Both the position numbers and the translations under genes were made by a program. 64,000 nt of DNA from Strigamia acuminata (taxonomy: Eukaryota > Arthropoda > Chilopoda > Geophilomorpha > Linotaeniidae), in the NCBI GenBank assembly GCA_949358305.1, contig OX442315.1, forward strand, positions 24,516,427 to 24,580,426. Reading direction: 5' to 3'. The notes beneath the pieces were generated by a model, which had not been told where the DNA came from, did not search any database, and was given only the letters and a program-made list of their open reading frames with translations. Positions 1 through 14,100 of the stretch are shown one piece after another; positions within the stretch are counted from its first letter, which is position 1, and the number at the start of each line of letters is the position of its first letter.

Positions 1-236
1 AAAAACAAAAAAAAATCCATTTTTTATATAGCGGTAAGCAAATCTCATTCAAATTTTATACATGCCGAAAGAAAGCTTGAAAAAACTGCAAAGTCTTTGA
101 TTTATTTATTTTTTTAAATTTTAGCAATTTGATTAATTTTCTCACTCAACTCACAACATTCCAAAGAACCGCACTGTTTGAGATTTTAATTTTTTGTTTT
201 TTAATGGATTAAATCGAGTTTTTGGATTTTAAAAAG

Positions 237-1241
237 TCATATTGAATCCACACGCATGAAATTCCTTTCCTTTTTAATTACTGTTGATATCTTCCACTTG
301 CTCATTTTTGCTGCTGAAATAATAAAAATTAAATAAATGGTTAATTTTAACGTCGTTATTTGTTTACAAATGGTGGCTAACGTTTGAGAATCCGTAAGAT
401 GGTGAAGTTGGTTTTTCAGCGAACTAACTTCGAGCCGAAGAAAATTTATTTCTTCATCTTTTTCTTTCAATGTTTGTTGAAGATGATCGATATATTTTTC
501 CAATGAATTCCAATTGGCCTGGATTGACATGTATGTCGTTTGAGGTGTTGGATCATCAAAACAAAAAAATTTTCTGACCGGCGAACTATTTAAAAACAAC
601 TTTGTTTTTTAACTTATCTAATCAGTTAAGTATGAACACTCACACTCACCTAACGTATACTTGTTTACACTTCATTATCTGGTTTATAAATATTTGCAAT
701 CCCGAAACTCTACTTTCCAAAAAAGACGGATCGAAATTGTTGCCAAACCATCGCTTTGATGGCAAATCAAATTGAAAACACGGAAACTGTTTCTGCAACT
801 GAGAAAAATGATGAAATTAACGTGAAAATTAAGTCAAAATTCAAATTAATACCTACTTTACTCCGTAATCGTGAAAAATCACTGTATCTTCGAAAAACAG
901 TCCAGTTTCGTTCAGTTTTAAGGCAAATTATATTAACTTTGTATGCCTGAAATAAAAAAAGTTAAATGCAAGATCGTAATGATCATTTAGCGTTAAGTTA
1001 CAGTAAATCTGGCTCGTTCTTCGACGATTTCATAACCAGCGACTGGTATATTATATTCTTCATTCGGTTCCCTTTTGTACGATATTTTTACATCTCTTGC
1101 TACGGACGCACTTTCATGATTTGATGAATTTGAAGAAAATGATCCCGGTCTGCTAACAGTTGAGCTGGATGATAAATTGGAGGAATAGTTTCTGTCGCGG
1201 GACGTTTCATTAAAAGAAGTTGTTGCAGCTGGGGAACTCAT
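237..1241 (-). CDS. SNX16: Sorting nexin 16 (PX domain, coiled coil)
   Basis: SNX16 is an endosomal sorting protein whose PX domain binds phosphatidylinositol 3-phosphate. The first exon has a Ser-rich N-terminus and ends in GYEIVEERARFT, the usual entry to the SNX16 PX domain. The next exons read YKVNIICLKTERNWTVFRRY and SDFSRLRSK, then LPSKRWFGNNFDPSFLESR, the basic lipid-binding part. After these come SPVRKFFCFDDP and a coiled coil beginning about LEKYIDHLQQTLKEKDEEIN, as in vertebrate SNX16. The start is the ATG at 1241 (MSSPAATTSF). Introns are about 45-90 bp and GT-AG. The C-terminal tail after the coiled coil is short (ending about MRVDSI) and less certain. The exon order and the distinctive GYE-EERA-FT motif make the family call firm. 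Confidence 0.9.
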
Positions 1242-1611
1242 ATTACACACTTAAACGATATCTATAAAAATAAAATTGTTCTACATCGTGAAAATATGTT
1301 ATCCATTAGTTCAGTATTTTTTTTAGACCCATAATTGCACGATTTCTGTGTAAATTGTACAGCACTGATGAAACTGTAATCACATGACACATGACACCTG
1401 GGATACGATAAGATCCAAAGTCCTATCAAAATAGATAAATCATAATGAGTCATTAATTTTGCAAATTGGAAATTGTAGAATTTACAAAGTGTGCAGAAAA
1501 AAATTGAATTTCATGTAACGATCTACTCTCAAAACAATACGTTGCGATGCATCCATCGGTTGCCTTTTCTGAAACATATATAATGAAACTAATAAAATGT
1601 CTAAGCGCCTT

Positions 1612-1684
1612 GGGCCTGTGGCGCAACGGATAACGCGTCTGACTACGGATCAGAAGATTGCAGGTTCGAATCCTGCCAGGCTCG
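1612..1684 (+). tRNA. tRNA-Arg (anticodon ACG)
   Basis: This is a 73-nt intronless cloverleaf. The acceptor GGGCCTG pairs with CAGGCTC (one G-T). The anticodon stem TCTGA/TCAGA encloses the loop CTACGGA, with anticodon ACG reading arginine CGN codons. A-box and B-box (GGTTCGAATCC) are intact, and CCA is not encoded, as expected for a nuclear tRNA. A run of seven T follows at once. Confidence 0.97.
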
Positions 1685-1686
1685 CG

Positions 1687-1693
1687 TTTTTTT
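1687..1693 (+). terminator. RNA polymerase III T-run terminator of tRNA-Arg
   Basis: Seven consecutive T residues start three bases after the discriminator base of the tRNA, which is the standard Pol III termination signal. Confidence 0.9.
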
Positions 1694-2590
1694 CTCAATT
1701 AAAATTTTGTAAAATAAAATATTACATTTTTGTTTTCATAAAATAACAAATTTCTCCACATTTCTTTTTCTTGTTTATTTTTGCCTTTGGAAAATTAAAG
1801 CAATTGCATGATTCCTTCGGAACAGTGAACTCGCCCAGTTGTCTGCCATTATGGAGAGGTTTACAGGGAAGCGAGACTAGTGAAATTATCCTCACTGCTT
1901 GTTGAACGTAACTAAATGAATCATGTTTAATGTCGAAAGTTATCGTTTATAAGAGAAATTAATCTTCTGGTGTACAGGACAGCGTTTAGTCTAATCATTA
2001 CGATGGTGAGTGAAAGAATTTTGAGTTGATTTATTGATTTTTCCAGTAGAAGATGAAGAGTGTGAGTTAAGAAGGTTGAGTTCAGGGTAAACAATCGCGT
2101 TTTGTCGTAAACTCAATTTTTGAATGAAATAATCCTAAATACGATGGTTTTAAACTAAAGTACAATCACTTCGTATCAACCAAAGAAAAAACCTTAAAAA
2201 CACCTTTTTTCCACATTGTCTTCGAGCTTCACGTTTAGAAGAAAATGGCGTGATTTCTTGTAAGAGCGAATAGGAAATTGATCCAAGTTTGAGCACGATT
2301 TTATGATCTTCGTGCCACGAGTTGGAAATTTATTTGTAAACAAGTCTTTAGTTTAGTTGGCAATAGACATCAAGTAGCGCTTCATCACTGCATTACTTAT
2401 TATTTATTGATTAGCTAATTACTAATTGAGCGGTGTATTTAATCCATTTTAGATGTCGAAATGTTTGTTATAGCAACCAAGAGGAACTTATAACTAACCG
2501 GAAGGGTCATAATTTCTGTGCGCGTTTGGAGTATGCAGTGAGAGTTTATCAACATTTACATTACGTGCAATCAAATCAACCTTATTCAAC
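1694..2590. other. Intergenic region upstream of the SLC6 transporter
   Basis: About 0.9 kb without a credible coding region. It probably holds the promoter and 5' untranslated exon(s) of the SLC6 gene. I see no repeat or RNA gene here. Confidence 0.6.
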
Positions 2591-5317
2591 ATGAGTCAAA
2601 CGAAGATGCTTCAACGGAGGCAGAGCTCCAGAGAAATTCGAGTCGGAGAAAGGTTGGAAATGCGCGACCTTCATGGCAAGTTGATCGTCCAAAATGGCAA
2701 TGTTGGTCAGAATTACGGTGCTACTAATGTGGCATTTGACGATCTCAGCCCTCGAATGGTTGGTCGTGTACCTGAAGCTTCCCCCATAGTAGAAGATAAA
2801 GAATTTCGAGCGGATGGTGGTGAAGAAGAACGAGAATCTTGGGATAGTAAACTACAATTTTTTCTCGCCACTGTCGGGTATGCTGTCGGACTAGGAAGTG
2901 TTTGGCGTTTTCCATATTTGGCACAAAAGAATGGCGGAGGTAAAACAAAAAATATTATAATTAATTATGTGGATGAACAGCGGTATATTTTAATATTTAT
3001 TTTTCCAGGAGCTTTTCTTATACCGTATATAATCATGTTGTTTATTGAGGGAGTGCCGATTTTTTACTTGGAATTAGCAATTGGTCAAAGATTACGGAAA
3101 GGTGCCATAGGATTATGGAGAGAAGTTTCGCCGTACATGGGAGGAATTGGAATTGCGATGGCTGTTGTCTCATTTAATGTTGCCCTTTATTACAACACCA
3201 TCATTGCCTGGTGCCTCTTTTATTTCTTCCAAAGTTTCCAAAGTCCTTTGCCCTGGGCTGACTGTCCGAAAGAACATTACAGTAATAATTCGTATTTAGA
3301 AGTAGCCGAATGTTCGGTGAGTTTTAACTTGAAATTATCTCCCTATGTCACTTCGTTTGTGGTAATTTTTTTAATTAACTTAACTTGTAGAAAAGCAGCC
3401 CTACTCAATACTTCTGGTATCGCAAAGCTCTAGATATTTCCTCAGACATCAACCATCCTCAGGGTTTTAATTGGCGTATGGCTCTTTGCCTACTACTTGC
3501 ATGGGCTCTCTGTTACATGTGTATGATTAAAGGAATAGCATCGTCAGGAAAAGTATGACAATTTTTTCAAAAATATTTATCGTTTTAATCCAAACAATTA
3601 AATGTATAGGTCGTTTATGTAACAGCACCATTTCCATACTTTGTGCTAATTATATTTTTCGTCCGTGGAATGACTCTCGATGGGATGAAAGATGGCGTAA
3701 CCCATCTATTTACACCTGATGTATAATAACTTTATATTAAAATTGATTAATTAATTAATGAAAATAAATTAATGTTTGTTTTTGTTTTTTTACTAGTGGA
3801 ACAAACTCTCCGATCCTGTTGTTTGGCTTGAAGCAGGAACACAAATATTTTTCTCGATGGGTTTAGCATTTGGTGGCCTGATTGCTTTTTCCTCTTACAA
3901 CCCAGTGCACAATAACTGCTTCCGAGATGCAATAACATTATCCCTCACAAATTGCTTTACGGCCATGTTTGCCGCCATAGTTGTGTTTTCTGTGTTAGGT
4001 GAGACGTATTTAAATTCAATCCAAATTTAAATTGTCATCAAATCTGCTTATTAATCCAGGTTTCAAAGCTCACATGAAAAATGAGGAGTGCTTAAAAGGA
4101 GTAGACGAAATATTACTCCTCCTATACAACACTACAGAAGTGACCCCAGCCCCTGCTGGTTCTCAGATGATTCCATTCGGAAGTTCCGTTCCCATTACTA
4201 TGCCTCCAATGCCTATTTGTGATATTAAACAAGAACTTGCAAAAGTAAGCAAACAATAAAATAAATCTTCTTATTCTTTCCAGCAAATGTAAAATGACTT
4301 AATTTTGCAGTCGGCATCCGGCACGGGTTTGGCCTTTATTGCCTTTACTGAAGCTATCAACCAATTTCCTTGGGCTCCCATTTGGGCAGTTCTTTTCTTC
4401 CTTATGCTGTTTACTCTTGGCATTGATTCACAATTTGGGACATTGGAAGGCGCTGTCACTTCAATTGTAGACATGAAACTTTTTCCAAATCTACGAAAAG
4501 AAATTCTCACTGGTAAGAATCTTCCAGTAAATAAATAACAAACTTGTAAATAAAATATTAATTCTAAGCTACTGCTTATTTGCAGGTGTCATTTGCCTCG
4601 TTTCTTTCTTGCTTTCCTTAATTTTCGCTCATGGAGCCGGAAGTTATGTATTCACCATTTTTGATGATTTTGCTGGCAATATTCCACTTTTAGTTATTGC
4701 ATTTTTCGAGTGCATATGTGTGATGTACATATACGGCGCTAAAAGGTAATTGGGTTTTAAAAATTAATCCACAAACACTTCCTTAAATTCTAGGAAATTA
4801 AAAAATTTAAATGGACTTGTTTTTGTTGAAGATTTGCAGACGATATCGAACTGATGACAGGGAGCAGACCGAGTCTTTATTGGTTATTTTGTTGGAAATA
4901 TGTTTCTCCGCTCGCCATGTTGTGCATTTTAATTTCCAGTTTGGTGAAGATTGCCGAGAATGGAAGTATTTACGAAATATGGGATGCGACCGAAGTAAAA
5001 CGAGCAGTTTGGTCGTTTAATGTATAATATTAACTCTCTTTTATATTTATAACTTTTAACAGGGAAGCACAACTGCTAGAGAATGGCCGATATGGGCTAA
5101 CGTAGTAATCGCGTTCCTTATTCTTATGTCCGTGCTTTGGATACCGGGAATAGCAATCGCCCAAGTATTTGGTGTGTCAATTTTCGGAGATGATACTCCA
5201 GCATGGTTTCCTGCCGATGAACTGCGCGAATTTTACAACATTGAACCGCATAAGGTGACCGCTTGTGAAAGGTGGCTTTTCTGCATGAAAGATGAAGATC
5301 CAGAAGACGAGGTGTAA
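2591..5317 (+). CDS. SLC6-family sodium-dependent amino-acid/neurotransmitter transporter (SLC6A15-20-like)
   Basis: This is a plasma-membrane Na+-coupled symporter of the LeuT fold. After a soluble N-terminus, TM1 carries [16 protein letters not shown], the SLC6 signature around the Na+/substrate site, followed by QKNGGG. Next come the TM2-3 segment [20 protein letters not shown] and an extracellular loop with the conserved Cys pair (WADCP, AECS). Later exons give the TM6 region [32 protein letters not shown], and [13 protein letters not shown] in TM8. The protein closest in my memory is the SLC6A15-20 group (B0AT/NTT4), not the monoamine branch: there is no Asp at the TM1 amine site. About ten exons are joined by short GT-AG introns. 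The stop at 5317 follows an acidic tail, and a further 3' exon cannot be excluded. The exact substrate is not visible. Confidence 0.93.
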
Positions 5318-7130
5318 GTTTTATCAAGATATCTAAAGACTGTTTTTAGTCAATATAATAATGTCTTGGTTGTAGTAGTTCTAACGACAAGTCGGGTTTA
5401 TTTATGATATCAGTTTTTAATTTTAGTATTTGTACCACACGAGTATTAATTGTGATTCTTAAATCGCCAACAACTTTTTTTTCATGTTCTTCCATTTGCA
5501 AATGACAAATAAGAACATATTGAGACGAAATTTCAGGAGATGTTTCTCCACTATAACTGTCCGTTGGGTATTATAAAATAGCAACTGTGATAAAGAGATA
5601 AGTAGCTCAATATGCTAAAAATTTACATTCAAATGTCATGTTAAAGCAAAAGAGTAATTTATGTACATAATTTCCATTAAAACAGTATTAGCTCTTCGTC
5701 GATAACTATCAATATTTAATGAATTTGTGACATTTGTGGAATTAGATTAGTTATTAAATAAACCTAAGTGTGTGCAGGAAATTCGAGAAGAATTTAAAAA
5801 TATTAGATTTAATAAATGTGTTCTAACTGTGTGTCTAACTTATAGAGAAAGAAACGAATGTGGGGGTGTTCAATCAAACAGAATGAATATATATGAATAT
5901 TTCCAGCGACCACATATAGTCTTGCTATTACGCGATCGATTAACGCACCGAGTGCTAACACGTTGTTCCAAAAAAACGTAATAAATAAAATAATATTAAA
6001 TAGATGTCAAGGTAAATAAATAGAGTAATTGGAGACGGCAATAATTATTAACATTTCAGTTAGAAGTTAATCAATGTAGGGTACATCTCTTTGAAATATC
6101 TAATCGTCGTGTATACCATTGCTTATAAATCATGTGAGTTCCAAACAAAAATTAACATTTCGAGTTTATGACCATTTTACTCATTGTTGTGGTTATATCA
6201 CGTGTTTTGTGGAAAGTATGCAATCACAAAAATCTACTCAGATCATTATTATTATTATTATTAATTTGTTATAACATTTTTTTTGCAATGAGTCTAAAAT
6301 TGTAAAATATTGTCATTATTGCACTTAAAAATTGTTAATTAATTTTGTTGATACTGTTTTTATTTTTACAGTTTTGCCCAAGTGCGTAGTATATACTGTA
6401 TATTATATATAATATATACTATTGTTATTTTTTCTTGTCGCCATTTATTAGGCACCAGGAAATAAAACTAATCATACAGTTTGTAATATTGAGTTGAAAA
6501 AACAAACACATTAAGTGTTTAATTTATAACAATAATGTCTGCCGTATTGCCCTACGTTTGTAGAAGCTCAAGGTAAAGTTTTAATCATGCGTATTTCTGC
6601 TCAGTTGGATGCTTCTTTTTAAAAAATAAATACTGTAAGTTGGTATCAGGGTCAATTTAAAGTCATTCCAATCACGATCTATCAATAATAGTCTTCCAAA
6701 CATAATAAAAATCAGTATTAAAATATAAGTGAATGCCTTACCACCATTTTGTTTTGCCGTTTCCGTGGCAAAAATAAATTTTAAGATAAACTTTTCAGTA
6801 TTATTTTGTAATTGGAATACCCTTTTTAATACCAAAATTTTTAGGGCTCTACGGCAATAACTGTGGGATCTCCAAAATAAAAAAAAAGCCCTGCGTGGGG
6901 TCCATTAAGTATACAGTAAAAAAAATGTATGTACTAATCTGATTGTAATAACAGTCTGTGTGGTATTAATAAAGATTAAAAAGTGACACTTAAAAGTTCT
7001 GTATTAATTAAAATGTCGGAAATTTTAATCAAATTCCAAATGTAATGTAATAGAAATTGCAATAGAAATAAATCAATATTGTTTCTTTTTTAATGGTATC
7101 GTATCACAATACACTTTTCATCTCCATACA
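5318..7130. other. AT-rich intergenic region, SLC6 and GMDS 3' ends
   Basis: About 1.8 kb between two convergent genes. It contains possible polyadenylation hexamers (for example AATAAA at 5757-5762), an ATT repeat near 6247-6263 and TA-rich stretches around 6390-6420. A short ATG-initiated frame at about 6536 ends at a plausible donor, but I found no convincing following exon. I see no supported gene. Confidence 0.55.
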
Positions 7131-8871
<1,741 letters not shown>

Positions 8872-8929
8872 TGTTGTTTGTTAAACCCACCAGATGGCAC
8901 CAGAATTATATGCGACTTTTTGGGTTGAA

Positions 8930-8971
8930 GTGGTTGAAGCACAGAATAGGACTATTCTGTGGTTGAAGCAC
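8930..8971. repeat. Short palindrome flanked by 13-bp direct repeats
   Basis: Two copies of GTGGTTGAAGCAC (8930-8942 and 8959-8971) flank and overlap a perfect inverted repeat, ACAGAATAG-GA-CTATTCTGT (8941-8960). It lies just upstream of the GMDS start codon. No function is evident. Confidence 0.75.
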
Positions 8972-9384
8972 TAAACCGAGTCATAAACACATGTTGAATG
9001 TAATCACAGAAATAAATATTGACATCTGGTTCATGTGTTTGGAAATCGGCCATAAATGTGATTCATCCAAGAAAAAAAATTATAAAAGTGTGAAATTTTT
9101 GTAAATTAATTTACGAATATATATTAGCCAACAAAATATAATTTATTTTTCATCTTGTAAACTTTAACAAGCGGTTATTTTTAACAATTAGGTATCACAT
9201 TTACGTATATAACCATGTACAAACTGTAGAATGTTATCGAGTGCATCTAACTCTCGAAAATCACTAAAGTTTGTGGAAAAAAATAAATTGTGTTGAAGAA
9301 AGACAAGTAAAAAATTAGATAAGAACCGAGCTTATCTAATAAGTTGTTTAGTTCCGTTTGATAATTATGACGTCCTATCTTACT

Positions 9385-10871
9385 TTAAACGGGTTCTTGC
9401 AAATCTCTCCAAAACTGATCCATCTGTTTACTCGGCATAAGTCCATCGTGCATCGCGTAATTCCATGTCCATAATTTTGCATATTCGTCAAATAATTTAC
9501 GATTAATTAGAAAAAGACTTCCAATCTCCGGTTCCATGCACACTTTACAGTATGGGTCCGTCAACAACGACTGAATGCTTATGAGAACTTTTGAGATTGT
9601 TAGAGCTAAACTCCAATTGTGATGAATAGAATCGATCCCGATGTCACCATGTCTGCTCACATTCGGATGAAATATTTTTGTTATAAATCGAACTACCGGG
9701 GGTCTCATTGGGTAACTGAAATAAAATTAATGTATTAATAAAACATTATTGACAGCTCCTAAATTGAAATCACCTCTGAGGAATTTGTAAATACAAATAA
9801 AAGTTTCCGCCTTCGTACGGGCTTCCAACAGGTCCCGTTATAGACGCTTGCCAATGACAACAAAAATGATCGAGTGGAATTGCTTCGATGCCATCGGGCG
9901 GATCGGAGCGTAGGGTTTTGAGTTCGGTGCGTAGTCGATTTCGACGCCATGAATCGGCAGCTAATTCTTTTCCGTGGATATCCCTAGGTGGTTGTAATTG
10001 AACACATCTTTGCTGCAAGCATAATTTACACGGCGCACTTTCAACCCTAAAAATTAAAAAACATTACTTAAATTGTTGAATAAATAAGGTTTTGGATTGT
10101 GTAAATTTGAATTTGGTTAATTACAGTTTTGTATAAATTGTTCTCCATGATTGAACGGGATATAAAGGTCTAAACAGAGGCCACCGTTTTAATGTAAACT
10201 GTTGCCACTGTTCTTGAGCTGATTCAGCTTCCAGTAATTGATGCCACCGTTTGCACACTTGACTTACATTCCATAATGAAATGTCGTCTAAGAACGAAAA
10301 TACCAAAAGTAAAACTGAAAGTAAAAATTTAAAAATTAAAATGTTTACATTTATAAAAATAATAATTAAGCTGCCACCTTCTGGAGGTAGTAAATCGACT
10401 AGTCCTTCAGGAAGACAATCTTTATCTTTTGGACAACTTAGTGCCGTTATTTTTTCGGCTAATTTATCGGGTTTTAGGTTATTAAATAAAATCTTGGGTT
10501 TGCGATTTCTGGTGTTACAAAAAAAATCTGTTGGTTCTTCGGTGCCTGAATCGCCATCGTCTGTTTTCTGATGTGTAAATTTGTACATTTAGTTTTTAAA
10601 ACAGTTGGATAAATTCAAATTAACTACCTCAGCAAAAAACATAACATCTTCAGGTAGATTTATATCTTCGGGAAAAAGAAAAAGATGGCACGTTCCACAG
10701 ACAGGTTCACCAAAACACGGACCGTAATATCCATTACAGAAGTAACATTTAGAATTCTGAAAATAAGTGGTTAGACTCAATTTCGTTTGCGATGTTTAGA
10801 AATAATTTTTGTAATACTTCATGCAAGAAATCTCGAAATTTGAATTCCTGTTTCGCAGCAGCCATCGCCAT
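9385..10871 (-). CDS. F-box protein fused to an inactive-looking ubiquitin E2 (UBC) domain
   Basis: From N to C the protein has: an N-terminal helix (KQEFKFRDFLHE); a Cys-rich knuckle KCYFCNGYYGPCFGEPVCGT, which looks zinc-binding; a basic linker; an F-box (LPPEDDISLWNVSQVCKRWH); and a full UBC fold. The UBC fold includes DHFCCHWQASITGPVGSPYE, GGNFYLYLQIPQSYPMRPP, FHPNV and NWSLALTISKVLISIQSLL. Where active E2s have Cys in an ICLD-type motif, this protein has GDIGIDSI, so the catalytic Cys is replaced by Gly. It may therefore act like a UEV, as a scaffold within an SCF-type ligase; that role is inference. The start is uncertain. I took the ATG GCG ATG at 10871, but the frame stays open upstream through more Cys residues to an acceptor near 10930, so an extra 5' exon is likely. 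Confidence 0.82.
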
Positions 10872-11185
10872 GGCGTCACAGAAGCAATCCGCATGTAATT
10901 GTATAGTAGCTGAGAAGTGACAGCAATTTCTAAAAAAAAATTGCAAACCTTTAATATTTCACATTTTAATTTTATTTAAAAAATAAAATTAATTACTTCA
11001 ACTTTAATTACTTTGTAAATTTAGTACATAAAGCTTAAAAGGCTTAATTGAGTTAGTATGTAACATTGGGTAAAACGTGTTGCACTTGTGGGCTACATTA
11101 CTCATGCTTCATTTTCCAGAGGAAAGCTTAAATACAGACTTGTTAATACAGTGCAGCTGATTTTTAATTAGTTCGTGCTCACACG
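10872..11185. promoter_or_regulatory. Divergent promoter region, F-box/E2 gene and INTS8
   Basis: About 0.3 kb separates the two head-to-head start codons, so the genes probably share promoter sequence. Part of the left side may be an additional coding exon of the F-box gene. I see no clear named motif. Confidence 0.5.
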
Positions 11186-14100
11186 ATGGATAATTATGAT
11201 TTACAAGCAAACAACGGGGCACAACAACAACCGCCTATTCTATCTTGGTTTGAGTTTTTATTGAATGGCAATCTTTTACTTGATCATGTAAACAAACCAA
11301 ATCCCGGTACATAAATTCAAAAGTTTTCCGTTTCACATTCGCACAGTTTTTAATTTTATATTATTTTATAAATAGATCCGACGGCAACGGAATTAATAGA
11401 GCAATTTCTTTCATGTTCACAAAACCGAGAAACAAATGCCTTGCCGATCATTTTAAGTGGCAGTAATTATTTTGCTGAAGGTACCACATATTTGTTTAAA
11501 TACCCGAATTGTCATGAGCAATTTATCGTCTAATTTTTAATATATTTTTTTTCAGAGATTAAAAATCCACCGATTGAAACTAAAAAGATAAAAGCACTGA
11601 AATTGCTCGCACTAAAAGTAGCTGCGCATTTAAACTGGAATCTCAATATTTTGGAAGACAAGTAAAATCATTACTTAATTTTGACAAACATGTTTACCGA
11701 ATTAATTTATTAGGTTACCGTTACCGGTGCAGTATGTTTTGTTTGCTGAATTATTACGGGTCTGTTTGAACAATGAGCAAGCTACAGATGTTAAATATCA
11801 TCTTGAAGTGGATTATCTGAGTTTAACCGATGAAGGTTTATTTGCTATTATAATTTATCATTGCTGGTAATTATAAATAACTGTCAAAAAGTTAAAACTG
11901 TTAAAATGAATAATTCTTATTTTGTTTGGTTTAGGATAATTCGGGCGGTAATGTTACGAAATTTTCCGGTTAAACTTCCCAAAACAATTTCAGTGCCAGT
12001 GTAAAAATACATATTTTTTTAATTCCTGCTAATTTTTTTTAGTAAATTTGTTGTAACATTTTAATTACAGTCCCGGCCAACAAAATTTATCATCTTTACC
12101 AATGGAAAATATTGTGAAAATTGTAGTTTTATTTTATCTTTTCAGATTAATTATTATTCTAATTTAATGTTGCGTTATTAAAAGGTTCAAGACACCTGCG
12201 AAGATTCTAAAATTATTTTAAACAAAATAAGAACTTTGGATAAAGATATTACAATACCCTCAATAAATAGTTTTGACATACCAACTGAAATGAAACAAGA
12301 GAGTGCTCACGAGTGGTCGAAAGGCATTCTTGTTCCATCATTAGAAATTAAATGCCAAGTAAGTGTATAACTACATCTGTGTATTATTTTATGTTTAAAT
12401 ACATTACTTTTTCCTTGCTTTTAGATTTGTTACGATTTGGGTTGCATACATTTTTTTAATGAAGATTATTCCAATGCTGGAGATATGTTTTTTGCAGTGA
12501 AGGAGTATTTTGAAAAAGTAAAAAATATACATACGGTATGTATTAACTTTGTTATATGGAATTTTTTTTTTGCTTGTGTAGTTAAATGGAAGATTCAAAT
12601 TTTGTTGTATTGAGAAACGCCGACTCACAGGCTATTTGAAAGCATGTGCCGCCATATTGAAAAGAAAACTGGATACTTCAGATTCGGGTGTTGAAGAGCA
12701 ATTGCAATCAATTATTGGTAATCAATACAAGGTAAGATTCATTTTTGAAACGTGTCAGTATTGATTAATCATTCGTTTGTATTTTCAGGGTCTTTTTTCA
12801 TTGCTGTTGCTAGATAACGAGAAACGTGAAATATCACTTTCATACAGGCAGTCATTAGAAAATGAAATTCTTCTACAGTCGACAAAAAACTCAAAGTAAA
12901 CCTTCGATATTTCCAATTCATTTTAAATTAAACAAAGTGTTTTCTTTTAGATTTAGAAATTTGCACGCAGACATCGCGATTTGTAATGTTGTTCGAACAG
13001 TTCTAGAAGGAAAACCAAATTCTAGCCCATTTTTTCAGACTTTGATGAATATTGACAGAAATGATACAGGATTACTTGTTAAAGTACGGTGGCCATAACT
13101 TACTCGCTTTAATATATTTAAGAATTTATAATTTATATTGTAGGTAATAAAAGCAGCTTTTGCACATGCCAATGATAAACAGAAGAAATGCTTAAAAGAT
13201 TTTGTTTGGTAAGTTGAAGATGAATAAGTTTAACTACAGGTAGATAGATTTAATTATTTTATTACAACTAGTTATATGTGCTACGGAGGCAATGAACACG
13301 TATTCTCGTTGTTATTTGATCATGATTTGACGAAAGAGTTTACTGAGAGTGAATTGGAAAGCTTTCATCCTGAAAAACATAAGTTAGGAGAAAACAAAAT
13401 CGACATGTTACTCAAGCGGGACTTTCAAGGTAAAATCTAAACATACGGTTTGGCAAGTTGCTTTAATTCACCAATTGATGTCAGCAGGAAATTTGGAATT
13501 GCAAGTTGGAGGATTGGAACGAGATTTACTTAGAAGTTATGATTCGAAGGAAATCAAAGATGTAATCTCTAAATTGTACGCGATGAAAGTTCGGAAGCCA
13601 TTTTGGAAAATTAACTCCATGGTAGGCCACTTGTAATTATATTATTTCTTACTTTATGTTTATAGTATATTATTTTTGTAGTGGGAACTACCGAATCCTT
13701 TAAATAATAAAATCCCAAACATTTTAACTGGATCTATGCAAGATTTTGTTTACATACTTGTAGCAAAATCGAGAGAACTTACAAGATTAAAGGTACTATA
13801 AGATCCTGTCTAGATGGCGAATCATTTACAAAAATATCTGCGCTTTTAGAATTTTCACCAAAGTCGCCAACTGCTTGATGATGCAGAATCCGAAGTCGAA
13901 GGGAAATCTTTTTACTTGTCTAAACTAATCCGATGGGAAGCATTGTTGGTGGATTTGCTGCAAGATCAAACCCTTCAACCACACAGTGAATTTAATGCGG
14001 AACTAATAAAGAAGTGCAAATCTTGTGTTCATGCCCTTTTTCAAGACAAAGGTATAACACACCACTTAAATTCGTTTCTAAGCATAATTATTTTATGTTA

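Noticed and set aside
1453-1698. Minus-strand frame with RIRTCNLLIRSQTRYPLRHR-like residues
   Set aside because: It is the antisense of the tRNA-Arg gene; this peptide pattern is a classic false protein from tRNA sequence.
4779-4796. TTCCTTAAA, resembling a U12 branch site in an SLC6 intron
   Set aside because: The donor is GTAATTGGG, a major-class site, and the acceptor is a normal AG further downstream.
6581-6835. Minus-strand hydrophobic frame of 84 codons
   Set aside because: AT-rich composition produces Phe/Ile/Lys by chance; there is no start context and no conserved motif.
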